A DNA stretch of 64,000 bases from Girardinichthys multiradiatus (GCF_021462225.1 NC_061800.1:15546749-15610748), one strand, 5' to 3'. Positions 35,640 through 47,738 are shown, numbered from the stretch's first letter. The notes: generated from the letters alone by a model not told the origin. Numbers and translations: made by a program.

Positions 35640-36105
35640 ATTGTTTCTTCTTTGTACACTGAGATTACTATGCCTTTTTACAATATGTGAACGCCCAGAT
35701 GATGATGTCACGAATTTAACCTAATGCACACCTGAAAGGCCACTCAGAGAGGAAGAAGAGGGAAGCTTGCTAGCCTAAAAACACCATCCTAACTGTAAAG
35801 CAAGGTGGTGGCAGCATAATTGTGGATGAGGATTTTGCTGCAGAAGAGACTGGCGCACCTCACAAAATAGAAAGCATTGTAAGGAGAGAGCATCACGTGG
35901 AAATATTGAGCCAACATCTAGTCAATGTTGTGGAGCGGCCATCATAATGCAGTCATAAACTCAGTACCACAGATAACTTGTAGACAAAGCTCAAAAGGTG
36001 TTTCTGAGCAAGGCGGCCTACAAACCGGATTTAGTTACAGAAGTTCTGTCAGAAGAAATTAGCCAAAATTTCTGTAAACTATTGTAAGAGGCTTGTGGCG
36101 GGATA
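35640..36105 (+). mobile_element. Degraded Tc1-like fragment
   Basis: The HGGGS-like segment (CAAGGTGGTGGCAGCATAAT at 35802) and a preceding ILTVK-like stretch identify a Tc1 transposase. Downstream pieces such as AYKPDLVTEVLSEE are consistent with its C-terminal region. No ends found. Confidence 0.5.
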
Positions 36106-36134
36106 CACACAATGTTTTAATTAAGTATAAAAGG

Positions 36135-36245
36135 TCAGTCAGTCAGTCAGTCATTTTCTACCGCTTATTCCATAGTGGGTCGCGGGGGAGCTGGTGCCTA
36201 TCTCCAGCAGTCTATAGGCGGGCGGCGGGGTTCACCCTGGACAGG
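36135..36245 (-). mobile_element. Strongly 5'-truncated SINE, TGAC tail
   Basis: Only the last 111 bp of the SINE family are present (tail at the left). An 11-bp target duplication AGTATAAAAGG flanks it (36124-36134 and 36246-36256). Confidence 0.93.
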
Positions 36246-36259
36246 AGTATAAAAGGTAA

Positions 36260-38205
36260 ACCTTCTAAATATTAAGAAATGTTTGGAGACTTCTGAGTTT
36301 GAAGAAAACAATTCTGTAGGTCATTATTCCATCATTTAGAAAATAAAAAGACAGTTAGATGAAAGGTTGAGTGTCTCTTTATGCAGTGTATGAAAAATCT
36401 GGTTTCAACTGTATGCATCAAGAAGTGTTTTATGTCCCATCATTGAAGTTTAATTCTGACAGATTTTATATTTTCTGGAAAGTTTTGTTTTTAAAATTTG
36501 TTGTTTTTAATAGATGCTATTTATGGACTGGTGGACACCTCAGTTTTGTCTACCCCGCCAAGCTTTTATAAACAGGTTTAATTTACACTTTTCAGTTTTA
36601 TCATCCGATGTTGAGATGGGTGTGGGGGGTGGGACCAAGCTGTGATTAAACACAACTCTTAAATTTTGTCTGTTTATCAGTAATACCATATTTCCCAACT
36701 TGCCGCACAGATTGATCACTCGTACATTTATCATAAAATGTTTGTCGCAAAAGCTTTATAATCTCAGGGTCTCTCGAGGCTCATCTGACTGCAGGGAGGC
36801 TTCAAAGCGTAAAACAACTTTTTCTAAGTGTCACAATACTTCTTCAGGTCTCCTGTGGCCTCTCGCTCATCTCTGTGCTCGGCATCATGACAGCACATTT
36901 AAATCACAACATGGGTAAACACCAACCTCTTCTGCTGATCTCCACATAGGCAGATACAGTTATGAAAAATGCCTGTAGCAAAGTGCTGCAGGCATTTATG
37001 GATGATGTCTTGCGCATCCCGGTCTTTAGATGCACAAACACACTGAGGATTTTTGGAAGCAATGTTGACAAGTTTGGGTACATTCTAAAAATACATTCTG
37101 CTAATGGGATTCTTTTTAAAAATGGTTATCATGTGTAGGGGAGTTAAAAACTAAAATTAAAGAGACGAAGAGTGCACAAATAGGGGAGATATTTTTGTTT
37201 TGCACACCATAAATAAATACCCCTATTTGAGGTGATCTCTTCATCATTTTGTGCTTTGTCCAGACCTTTTGCGAAGTGTACGTGTGTACATGTGTTTTGT
37301 TAAGGGACACACTCACCTTCACCCATTTCCTTCACCCACTTTCAGTGTCATCTCTGTTGCACCTCCTTATGGCTAAGGCAAAAACAAAATCCCATTTAAA
37401 TCCTCCTCCCTCTAACATTTTGACCTCTCTCTTACACACATGCATGCACACACACACTCAGACACAGACACACACACACTGCATGTTGTCCTCTTTCTGG
37501 CTGGCTTCACCACAGAATTTGGACAGAAGAATTGAATTATTCAGCAAGACACCCTCCTCCTAAACACACACACATGCACACACAGCTATTCCTCCATCTT
37601 TAGGACTCTCAGGTAGATTAAAATAGAGGTGGAACAGCTGTTTTACAAATACAAATTGAAGGTTTTCGGTTTGGTTATTTCATTTTGTCTTTTTGCTTTC
37701 ATTTTTTAGATATACATATAAGGACATGCCCCTTTTCTAAACATTACATCAGCTTTGCATTGGCTAGGCAATATTCCTCAGGATGTAAACCCTTCTAGCA
37801 ACAATAAACCAGACTGATCATTTTATTTTTGCACATAATTGAGCAGTGATTAACAGAGTAGACCAGAAGCTTAAAACATGTCACTTAAGGGCCTGTTCCT
37901 AATTACTTTTAAGCCCAGAAAAAAATTACACTAAAATAACATTTACATTTCGCAACTGAGTCATTCAGAAACAAATGCCCCTGACACACTATTGCATATC
38001 TGCTTTGCATTTCAACAGGATAACAATATACCTGACTTTAAGCTAATCAAGCTCCTACATTGCCTTTGTATTCATTTGGAACTGTAGCACATGCAACTTA
38101 GATGGATGTTAAGCCAGGCTGCCCTATAATGTCTTTGGACACATCAAAAAAAAAGAATTCTGATTCTGATTTATTCTGATTCAATGTCAGTGAGCAAAGA
38201 AAGGC
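36260..38205. other. Noncoding DNA
   Basis: No gene seen. It includes a CA-rich stretch (37437-37590) and, near 38150-38180, a short run of GATTCTGATT-type repeats resembling an L2 tail. Confidence 0.4.
37437..37590. repeat. Imperfect (CA)n microsatellite
   Basis: Two CA-rich blocks, 37437-37482 and 37563-37588, with ATG and AGA interruptions. Confidence 0.85.
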
Positions 38206-38223
38206 TATGTGTCATTTTTAGTC

Positions 38224-38274
38224 AGTCAGTCAGTCAGTCATTTTCTACCGCTTATTCCATAGTGGGTCACGTGG
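38224..38274 (-). mobile_element. Very short SINE insertion
   Basis: A 51-bp piece consisting of the TGAC tail and the adjoining GGTAGAAAATGA-side body. A 13-bp target duplication GTCATTTTTAGTC flanks it (38211-38223 and 38275-38287), which shows it is a genuine truncated insertion and not a broken older copy. Confidence 0.92.
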
Positions 38275-38289
38275 GTCATTTTTAGTCCA

Positions 38290-39372
38290 TTTCAATAAAT
38301 CTTTTTTTTTTTTTTTACTTTACCAGTAATGTTCCACAGACATTTCGATGTTCTGTTTAATGCTAAGCTGACAGCCCACTACATGATGTAGCTACTTGTT
38401 TATTTCCACGTAAAGCAGGTAACTGTCTTCTAATCATACAGGTGTGATTTTAATGGCAGGCATGAATCGTCATCTGTAGGCTTGCCTCTATTCATCTGAA
38501 TCAGCAGAATGCATCATTGTTAAGCCTGATCAAGCTGTGTGTGGTGTGTTTGATGTTTTTTAAATTTAATCACAAATTAGTCAGACAAATCAGACATAGT
38601 AACAGTGGCAATAGTGCTTCCACTTGAAAAAATGTATTTTATGTCTTAACATTACACAGGTACCAAAAGTGACATGTAGACCTTATAACTGTGCAGCTAT
38701 ACTTTATTTATTTCAGGTATGTAATTTCAGGCGGAAATTGCTTCTAAAATCCTTAAGGCTTAACAGGTTAATTCCAGGACTGACCAGGGCCTATAAGCAG
38801 TTTACAGAACATTATTTGAAATCACTGGATATCAAAGCAGATGCAAACTGATGTGTTATAAAGCATCCTGTGCAACATCTGGCAGAAGATTGGCTTTTTT
38901 TGTTTAAGTACAAGTCAGTTGCAAAAAGACCAAAACCACAAAACTACAAAATGGTAAAGGGGGACAATGATCACCCCTGCATAAGTCTGCTTGTCTAAAA
39001 AAAATATACCGAGCCATTGAGCCACCCTAACAAAAAAACAAATAACTATAATTCTCTGATTTTCCAAATGATATTATTAAGCAATATATAACAAACGTAC
39101 AAAGTGATCTGAGCAATCAGCTAAATCTATATTATACCCAAATCCCTTTCTTTCATCTTTGTCTCCTGACAATATTTTTTACTCATTCGACAGCAAATCC
39201 CCTCTTAGTTTAAGCATTGTTATTTTGGTCTGCTTTCTCTCCGTAGGCCATACTTATCAAACACACCCTAAAGTATTTATGCCAAAATCTCAGTGTGGTT
39301 ATCATACACAGCTCAGCAGGTGGCTGCACACAGATACACACAGATTTCAGTGGTAAAGTCCTGAGGGACAAC
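38290..39372. other. Noncoding DNA
   Basis: AT-rich, with a poly-T run near 38302-38319. No gene or element recognised. Confidence 0.4.
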
Positions 39373-39383
39373 AGCAAAGAAAG

Positions 39384-39725
39384 TCAGACAGTCAGAAAGT
39401 CATTTCCTTATTCCATAGTGGGTCATGGGGAAGCTGGTGCTTATCTCCAGCAGTCTACGGGCGAAAGGCACACCCTGAACAGGTCTCCAGTTCATCTCAG
39501 GGCAACACACAAACAACCAAGCACACACTCATTCATACACCTAAGGGCAATTTAGAGAGACCAATTAACCTAACAGGCATGTCTTTGGACTGCGGGAGGA
39601 AACCAGAGTACCCGGTGAGAACCCACGCATGCACGGGGAGAACATGCAAACTCCATGCAGAAAGAACACAGGACCTTCTTGCTGCAAGGCAACAGTGCTA
39701 CCAACTGCGCCACCGTTCCGCCCGT
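39384..39725 (-). mobile_element. Full-length tRNA-derived SINE, TGAC tail
   Basis: The minus strand starts with the tRNA-like head (A-box-like TGGCGCAGTTGG at 39701-39712), continues with CAGCAAGAAGGTCCTGTGTT, the body (AGTTTGCATGTTCTCCCCGT), and a TGAC-type tail at 39384-39400. An 11-bp target duplication AGCAAAGAAAG flanks it (39373-39383 and 39726-39736). The B-box region is partly deleted: after GGTCCTGTGTT the sequence passes directly to CTTTCTGC. This is the longest of four copies in the window, all in the same orientation. Confidence 0.93.
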
Positions 39726-39739
39726 AGCAAAGAAAGTAT

Positions 39740-42700
39740 ATTTATAAAACAAATAATACTTCCTTGGTTCATATGGAATAAAAGGGCTTTTTTTCTTCAG
39801 TTGAGACTTTCTTTAAACCCCCAGGTTTTCCTTCAGCATTCACAGATTTTTACCTTGTGGCAAACACATCAATAGAAACACACATACATGTATTGTGAAT
39901 AGATAAATTTTTGCTTGTCAAAACCTTGCACATGTATTCTCCTTCACTGATGAATGTTCAGCTTATAACATAAATATAATTATTTTCCCCAGGGGCATAC
40001 ATCGGGAGGTGCTTTTTTAATTCTTCATACAGAACAGCTCAAAACAAGACACGAATGTTTATGTTGCCGCAGGTCTTTTAGGTGTTGACACTGAAAAAAA
40101 AAGATCTCGAAGGGCAAAGGGATAAACTTGTATTAAAATGCAAATGGCGACAGGTTAAAGTCAGACGTAAAATAACACCCAAGCTCGTTAAACAGGCGAT
40201 TGAAGCCCAAACTAAGAGTCTTACAAATACTTTGGGGCATAAAGGTCTTTCTGTATTTTATTTCAGTTTGAGTAACAGTGACTCAAAATCCACCATCATC
40301 AAGTAGGTATATGGAATTATATACCAATGTGGTAATAGTGTGTTTAAGAAAATCCTAAAAGAAGCAATAACATGGCACTGAACTGCTGTTATGCTTATGT
40401 ATGTAGAACATTTTTGTGTTGTTGTGTACTTCTTATGGGTAATACAGTGTTTTCTTTTTTTTGGCAGCGATGGTTACTGCATGGGAGGAGGACAGCAATC
40501 AGTATAAAGCATCTGCAGCAGCGGTATGCAGGCAAAACGTCTGTTGAAGGGATGCAGCATTTCATCCAAAAATCACAATTTGATTATCACTTACACCCCC
40601 ACCCCCCCAAGAGGCTACTATGAAAACTGTATATCTCAGTTGTTCAACGTAGTTAAATGTAATATGCAGAGCAACATGTGCTTGTCCTCAAGGTACAGGT
40701 GGCTTGCATTCACACAGAGGCATCTCAAGCGAACCCTTTAGATGCAAATGTGACATAATGAGAAAGTCCAGTGTGGAGCAGCACAGTTTTCATCATAATA
40801 TTAGTGTGTAAAATACCAAAATCAAAAAGGACTGCCTGGATGCAGTATTTTGTAGGCTGTAATATTTCCAGTACATTTTTTTTTTTTACATTCATAATGC
40901 TAACAATATAATCAGCCTTTTGGATGAATCTTCTGTCTGGATGAATGGTAAAACTCTCTGGTTCATGTGTATCAATTTTTAGAGGCTTATTGTTTTTAGT
41001 GCAATTATTTCTATTAGTAGCTTTCTCAGATGTTTTATCTCCTCAGTTGACTGATACGTCTCCTAGTTAATGCACAGTGTGTAGAAAAATCTACCAGTTC
41101 TGCTACCAAGGTTGAGATGTACTCTGCGTTCAAAAGAGCAGCAGATGGTGGTTTTATGTCCTGATAGCATCTTCCCCAGAGTGCTCAGACGTGGAGACAA
41201 AATCCAAAGGACCTGTGGCACATTTCCAGTCCCAGATAAACAAAACTGTAGGCTAACTACCTGTAGTATTTATTCAAATGAATGGCAGATGGTGAAGGGC
41301 AGATAGTGGAGCAGCTGAGGGGAGAGATTAGGAAACTTCATGTGGAGTAATTTGGGTGTTATAAATTAAACACTTCAATGTGTTGGGAGAGCAACTTGAC
41401 ATAAAATAAGATTTAAAAAATAAATTGTCAACTGCAAGCAGTTTTTATCTTCTTTAATAGGCTGATTTTATTCTGGATGTTATTTAGTTGTATAGAACAA
41501 TCATTTCAAGTAAATAAGTATTTAACAGCTTTTAAGGATGATAAACAAAGTTGGATATAAATCATAATCTTTCAAACTGAATCTCCCTGCATTGTGGGGA
41601 GCTTTCTTGAAAACAGTCCTCCTTCATCCAAGTTATCAAACCAGCAGGGAGTTTATTGTATCTATATTTACATTAATATACATAGTTGGTTTTGTTAGTC
41701 AGAAGATGTAAGTCCTGTCAGCAACTAGTGTTGTCTAAGCCTCAACGCTTTAGTCTTTCCTTACCTCATTTGGAACAAATCTGAGAAGGTGGGAAGGATG
41801 AATACATAACCCTGACTAGGGCCAAAACTACTGTAAGTGCAGGATATTTGGTTCATTTTCAGAATCCTGAAGCTGCTTCACTTCTTACCATGTCTATCAC
41901 GTTGTAAATTATGTAACCCTAAGCTGCTCTGAAACAGGATAAGGATTCGAGTACAGCTCCAGATTTGGACCAGACTGCTATGGAGGATCTATAGTGAGGG
42001 AGAAGGATTCTGGGGTATCAGATTAGAACAAAGGTTGAAGAAACTCATGGAGTCTATACCCACTGTAGTGCACATTACCTCAGCTTGGTACTTGTTGACT
42101 CTGGGGAGGCAGTTACAGAAGCGGATTTTCTCTGTTGCAGAACATTTACACCTACATGTCTGTATCCCACATTCAAGGGAAGTGCCCTAATACTCAAAAT
42201 ATATGTATGGAGGTCAGCTATGGGAGCTGTAGAACCTTAGTAACAAAAGATTGACATGTAGATACATGACCTGCAAGAACTGATTGATTAGCAGCAGTAA
42301 TTCATGGAACACATTTACTGTCGCAGTTAGACTTTGTCAGTCTTCCTGCAACATTCAGCTGCTCCTTCGGATCGCAGAGCTCTTTTACAACACCCTCTAA
42401 ACTCATTCTCTTGGAAAACCAGTGGGTTAAATTGATTTAAAGACCCTGTTCAAAAATAAAGAAGTGAATCATTTGTTCAAACTTTGTGAAACAAAATTTC
42501 TGACACTGCTCCAAAAAAGCTATTAAAATGCATGGTGGATTTAAAAATCTCTTTTAGATTTGGTAAATCTGTTATTGCATCAAGTGATAATTACAAAAGC
42601 AAAACTGGAAAAAATGATCTATTTAGGGTCAGAATCCTTTACCCCACCGTACAGACAAAATGTGGTAAACATTAATTTCTCCAAAACCAACTTCAGCATA

Positions 42701-43425
42701 ATGAAAACAATACAAGCATTTAATCCAAAACGTTGATCTTTTGTGGATTTAGATGGATTTCATGAAAGGGATCTAGAAGATTTCCTTCACTGGCTCCACC
42801 AAATAAGGTGGCTTTTGCAAAGAATGGAGCAAAGTGGAAGCAATGTTTGAATGCATTTTAGCTTGCCTTGTTTCCTGAGCCTCACATGGATGTTAAGCAC
42901 CTCTTGCACAGAATTTATGAAAACACAGGTGAATTATTTTATTGTGATTCAAGGTTGTAGGGATTTCAAAGGATGTTCAGTTTGAGGTAGAGAAGGATGA
43001 GCTTGTTAGAAAGGAAACATCAATGGCTTGACTGGAACCATTGACAGATACATATTAGCTGTGGATGGGAAATATTAGCTAAAAGCTTCCTGTAAAGAAA
43101 ACTTTGTTGGGAATGTTTTTGTGGAGCATCTGGACAGCTAGACACAGCAGCAGTTAGAGGTGAACAACACTCTTGCTCTGAGAGCAACCAACCTGCTAAG
43201 GATCTGGTCCAGCAGTCCTTTAGCCAACACCAAACTTGGTGGATAATACGTTACTTTAATTTCTGATTTTCTGATTAATTACAAAAGCTTTATATGCCAC
43301 TGCCTATTTATTAGCAAAGTAATTTAAATGCCCCCCTGGTAGATACTAATGTACAGACAATAGAAAATGACCAAGGCAGCCGGATTAACTTCATACTGTT
43401 AAACTCTCTTGGCTGTGTACAGGTT
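39740..43425. other. Unique noncoding DNA
   Basis: About 3.7 kb in which I recognise no element or exon. The open frames are short and without domains. Some parts (42000-43300) have moderate complexity and might be very old retrotransposon sequence. Confidence 0.4.
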
Positions 43426-43429
43426 TGTG

Positions 43430-44088
43430 TTAAGTTTCTTCTGTTCTCCTCTCTCATCTTTCCAGCAGGGTGCTACTGGCAGGCTCCGCAGCTGCATCTC
43501 ATTGAGCTAATCAGTAGGTGCTTAAGAGGAGCAAGATCCTGTTTGCTCACATAGCGCGCTAATCAGGCCAGGTCTTGCTGACCTCTTTATGAAGAATATT
43601 GATCTCTGATCATTCCTTTGTCTCCTTGCTTCCAGTATCCTGTTTCCACAGCCTGTGTCAGGTTCCTACCTTGGTGGCTGGTGTTCCTCCATCTCAAGGA
43701 CTTCAAAGAAGATATTTCCTTGGACCGCTGCTCCTAGTCTCCTTGCTGCTTTTCTGTCCTCCTGGATCCTGGCCATGCTGCTCCTCTGTAATCCATCGCT
43801 CTCCTGCCTCTCCACCCTCAGTCTGCTATGGCTCTACCATCAGCCTCACTCTGGAGAAGGACAAACTAATGCTCGGCCAGTGCAACCTCTCAAACACAGC
43901 CAACCTGTCAATGTCAGACTCAAAGAGTTACTCACCTGGACCTCTATCTTTATCACCAAACATGTTCATTCAGATCCCAATGCAGAAACCTGAAATTATT
44001 TACCTTGTTTCTCAATAAATCACTTAAACTGTCAAGTGTGTCTGTAGTTGTTGCTTGCACCAGAGCCGAAGCCAACATAACTATGACA
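43430..44088 (+). mobile_element. Solo LTR-like element
   Basis: The interval ends CTATGACA with the AATAAA signal near 44016 and has the layout of a fish gypsy LTR, including GGTGCTTAAGAGGAGCAAGA near 43517, which resembles the promoter region in the other LTRs here. The start is not certain and no target duplication is evident. The 139-residue open frame inside it has no domain. Confidence 0.55.
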
Positions 44089-44863
44089 CACACCTAAAAG
44101 AAAAAAAGAAAAAACCTTGTCAGGATCTGGGCTGTGTTTGTGTTTTGGTGTTGCTATATGTGCTCTGTTTCAGATGGTGCTGGAGTTCTCAGGTGTGCTG
44201 GGTGACAGGTGCGACTTGTTCCACTGATTACTAGGAGGAGTACTTAAGCAGGAGGCTGCCAGCACTTCAATGTGAGAGTGTTTTGCCACCAGTGGTACAA
44301 ACTCAAGCCACACTGTAAGTTCATGCCTCATTCTTCGACCTCGTTTAACTTTGTTTTTGCTCCTCTGCAGATTTTGAAAGCCTAAGCTTTGGGTCTATGT
44401 CACTGAGTTTCTGACTACGTTTCTGGAAGTTATTAGTGATGTGAAAAAGAGGCTTTTTGAAGCATAGAATCATTTTGAACCATTGTGTCATAAAGTGGTT
44501 CACTACCTGAAGGTTCATCCAATTCCCTTGGGTGACATCTACTGGCAGTAGTGATTGTTGCACCAACTGAAGCCCTGCGAATGTGATGCTCCTCTTGTGT
44601 AAATAATGGCACGTATGTATATATGCGTGTTGTACATATGTGTTTTTAGTAACCCATTAAAGATTCTGAGTAATTAACTCATGAAAAAATAATAATTTAA
44701 AAACAATGTGAACTGTTGGGGATTACAGATGAAAAATAGCCATTGGGCTAATTCTGGCTTCTTAAATTTGAATTGTCATTTGTTTTATGAAATTCCACTG
44801 TCCCATTTTAAATAAATGACTAAAAAATTAAATGAAGTGAAAATTTTTGATTTGTCATTCATA

Positions 44864-45250
44864 TCCATCCAGGACATATACAGGTCTAGGGTCAGGAAAA
44901 GAGCTGCAAACATCTCTGCAGACCCCGCACACCCTGCACATAAACTGTTTAGAGTTTTACCCTCAGGCCATCGCTACAGAGCACTGTTCACTAAAACCAG
45001 CCACCACAGAGACAATTTCTTCCCCTTGGCTGTTTCTCTGTTGAACATTTAATAGAGTACCAAAGTTGCAATTCCACCTTGTATATTGTATATATGTATT
45101 TAAGGACATAAAGATATATGCAGGACATATCTTATAACGCAAAAACAAAACAAAACAAAAAAAAGAAACCCAGAGAGCAAAATGTACCGGAGTGAAATTC
45201 CTTGTTTTAGTATGTACGAACCTGGCAATAAAGCTGATTCTGATATTTTC
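44864..45250 (+). mobile_element. 5'-truncated L2-like LINE
   Basis: The end of ORF2 is open from about 44865 to 45052 (RVRKRAANISADPAHPAHKL, then LPSGHRYRALFTKTSHHRDN, ending SLLNI). The 3' tail follows with AATAAA and GCTGATTCTGATA. Same family as 11486-15136. It lies within the hAT. Confidence 0.88.
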
Positions 45251-45339
45251 TTTGGGAGTGTGCTTGGTGTACTGCGTGTTTTTGGACATTGTGCTTGGTG
45301 TAATAAAGAGGGTGCTTGTGTTACTTAAGGTGTTTTTAT

Positions 45340-46000
45340 TCAAGAAAAGTAATTTCTGCACAGTACAAGGGCTCAAACTGTTCCGTTTTTTTGAGACAAT
45401 TTCTCCAGCTTTGGAAAATACTCTTTCACAGGGAACAGAGGAGGCTGGTGTGACAAGGAGCTGTTTGGCTGGGTGGTCTAGGTTTGGATACAGAGAAAGG
45501 CTGGGAGTACTTCACTATGAAGTCCACAAGAGCTTCATCAAGCTCTTGCTTCCTGTATCCTAAAAAAAAATAAAGAAAATAATAAAGACAAGTAACGTCA
45601 TTTTAACTTACAAACATTTAACTGTCATTCTTTTTAATTCTGCATGTATATCTATGTTATGCTGACCTTGATTGGTGGCACAAGGCTGAGTGTTCTCGTG
45701 TTTGACTCTATAAGGCCTCAGCATTGATGACGTATTTTTATTATTATACGTCAGTAGCTGCCGGCAAAGCAAACACTGCACCTGTAAAACCAAGATAACA
45801 ACCAGTTACTGCACCTCTTGCATAACGTGATACCATAACTATAACACTACTGCATAGTATAGGCTATAGGCTTTCTAATAAACACTTTGAACATACCTTA
45901 CCTTATTAGGTGGCACCAAATCAAAAATATTCCCACATTTGGGAACGCTTCCTAGATAGAATAATCCACCAAAACTCCAAATACGAGAGCTGTTCGTAAC
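45340..46000 (-). pseudogene. hAT transposase: spliced BED finger and dimerisation-domain remnant
   Basis: Exon 1 (about 46000-45902) codes for FGGLFYLGSVPKCGNIFDLV and PPNK, and ends AAG at a GTAAGG donor. A 120-bp intron (45901-45782) ends TTTTACAG. Exon 2 continues in phase with VQCLLCRQLLTYNNKNTSSM and LRPYRVKHEN: the CxxC pair and the second His of a BED finger are present, while the first His is Pro. Between 45690 and 45530 most of the catalytic domain is gone. Near 45455-45345 the C-terminal hAT dimerisation motif remains, VPCERVFSKAGEIVSKKRN, preceded in another frame by DEALVDFIVKYSQPF. In the family, BED binds element ends and the C-terminus mediates dimerisation. Inactive. Confidence 0.85.
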
Positions 46001-46759
46001 GTATAATATGTGTAGAACAGGGATGTGAACCGGGACTTGAGAGCATCTTAAATACACTGAATCGCACCAAATGCTTGAAACTCCGCCAGTCAACTCGAAG
46101 CAGTCAGCTGACTCGGTCTGAATGAAGCAGTGAAGTGGTTCACACGTGATCAGTGACGTCACGTGAATCAAGCTCCAGCCCACTGCTTCACCATAACTAC
46201 CCTGTCGAGTTTGAAACGTGCTTTGAAGCCTCGGTGTTAGAGGTAAGATCACTAGAAGTTATTCTGGATGATCAAGCCCGTCTAGGTTCTGTGGATTCCT
46301 ATCCTGTCATCTGCCTTCGTTTAGGTTCGCATGAAGCTGACAGCTTCCTGTTCTCTTCGTCTTCTGAGCCAAGCCACAAGCGTACCCTGTTCACCCTCCA
46401 ACGTAAGCCACCGCACATCGAACTAATTCCTTTGTTCTAAGCTCACACAGAACCGCACCAAGTGAACTCTCTACGGATATCCCTGCTTAAGACCTGGATC
46501 CTGAATCTCATTCCCCCTGGCGACCTGACCACCATTACTCAGTAAGCCAATCTCAGAATCATGTTAATTATTTGTTCTTAGTTTCGTTTTTCCTTCCGTT
46601 ACCCGTACTCATCCATTCTCTTCACTTCTCTCCCTACAGTGAGATTTTCGTCCGTTCCGTTCCTGATTTCATCATCAATAAAAGTCTTTATTTTACTTGA
46701 TCCTCCTGAGTGTTCTCTGTTTGCGGGTCAGAGCTATTTCGAATACAATGACAGAACAC

Positions 46760-47738
46760 TCGCCAACAAGACCCAGCAGAAGCACTCAGTTGGACTCTCT
46801 CTGAACATGCTAACCAGATTCAATTTCATGATTCCTCTCTCCGTTCCTTTAGAGAACAGCAACGTCAAACCAATCAACAGTTAGAACAGATCGCCACCAT
46901 GTTGCAACAAACGCTAGGTACTTCATCCACCACTCCAGCAGATGGCGCTACTGCGTTTCCGGAATCCTTACCGTCACCCCATTTTCGTGACGTCACATCC
47001 CCTAATCCGGAGAAATTCTCTGGTGAGGCAGGGAATTGCAGGTTTTTTTTGCTTCAGTGTTCTTTGGTGTTTAATCGATCCCCCCACTCTGTCCCCCATG
47101 ATAATGTAAAGATTTCATATATTATTGGATTACTGACCGGCAAAGCTTTGCAGTGGGCTGAAGCCCGGTTCCCTGATTGCAGGGAGTTTGGTTGTACTTT
47201 TGATGACTTCGTTAAATAATTTAGAAATACATTTTTGCCTGTATTAGACAAATCCAGTGCTGGCCGACAGTTGAGGGCCTTAAAGCAACGTCACAGACCC
47301 ATTACAAAGTTTTCAATTGAATTCCATACGTTGGCAGCTACATCTGGCTGGAATAATGAAGCTCTAAAAACTACCTTTTTGCATGCCTTAGACGATCCAC
47401 TAAAAAATGAATTAACTATGGTCGAGGAGCCTCCTACCTTAAATGAGGTTATTTCATTAGCAACCAGGATAGATAACAGAATAAGAGAAAGAAAGAGAGC
47501 CCGAGCAGAAAGGACATATTATCATCCCCAGTTAAGGAGTAATCCTCCACCCGTTGTCAAGGCCTCACCCCAGCAATCAGTTACTGAACCTGAGCCCATG
47601 CTGTTAGGAGGTACCCGCTTATCTTTTGAAGAGAGACAAAGACGCAGAGAATCTAAGCAGTGTTTTTCCTGTGGTTCCGCAGATCATTTCGTAGCAGCCT
47701 GTCCTGGGCCGTTAAAAGACAGGGTCCGCCGGCTTTGA
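46760..47738 (+). pseudogene. Sushi-like gypsy gag
   Basis: A coiled-coil-like Gln-rich N-terminus is readable from about 46790. The open part at 46899 starts MLQQTLGTSSTTPADGATAF, followed by PNPEKFSGEAGNCRFFLLQC, the usual start of the capsid region. One TAA at 47217-47219 interrupts the frame just before FRNTFLPVLDKSSAGRQL, and the rest is open to 47738. The end has a basic RERKRARAER stretch, MLLGGTRLSFEERQRRRESK, and one zinc knuckle CFSCGSADHFVAAC (CX2CX4HX4C, 47661-47702). In the family gag forms the particle and binds RNA. One nonsense codon and some 5' damage; otherwise well preserved. Confidence 0.87.

Larger units (their letters stand above)
44434..46254 (-). mobile_element. hAT transposon, internally deleted, in a gypsy LTR
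   Basis: The ends read TAGTGATGTGAAAAAGAGGC and, complemented, TAGTGATCTTAC; inner parts of both ends share a GAGGCTT(TTT)GAAGC motif. A perfect 8-bp target duplication GAAGTTAT flanks it (44426-44433 and 46255-46262), the hallmark of the hAT superfamily. The minus strand keeps a BED zinc-finger exon pair and part of the C-terminal dimerisation domain. An L2 LINE tail (44864-45250) has inserted within it. Confidence 0.93.
44118..46753 (+). mobile_element. 5' LTR of the gypsy element, split by a hAT
   Basis: It starts TGTCAGGATCTGGGCTG and ends CGAATACAATGACA. Without the hAT at 44434-46254 and one copy of its 8-bp duplication it would be about 807 bp. The polyadenylation signal AATAAA is at about 46677. 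The last 38 bases recur at 50739-50776, and a related solo LTR lies at 32418-32985. Confidence 0.85.

Noticed and set aside
39701..39712. tRNA-like A-box motif, possible tRNA gene
   Set aside because: It is the head of a SINE with a target duplication and a TGAC tail, and the B box is partly deleted. No cloverleaf is supported here or at 23166 or 25161.
43599..44018. A 139-residue plus-strand open frame with Ser/Pro/Leu-rich protein
   Set aside because: It lies wholly inside an LTR-like sequence, and a second frame is open over the same bases, a sign of composition rather than coding.
45875..46252. A 125-residue minus-strand open frame as a full protein
   Set aside because: Only its last part is an exon of the hAT BED finger; the rest is the subterminal region of the element and the frame runs into the intron.
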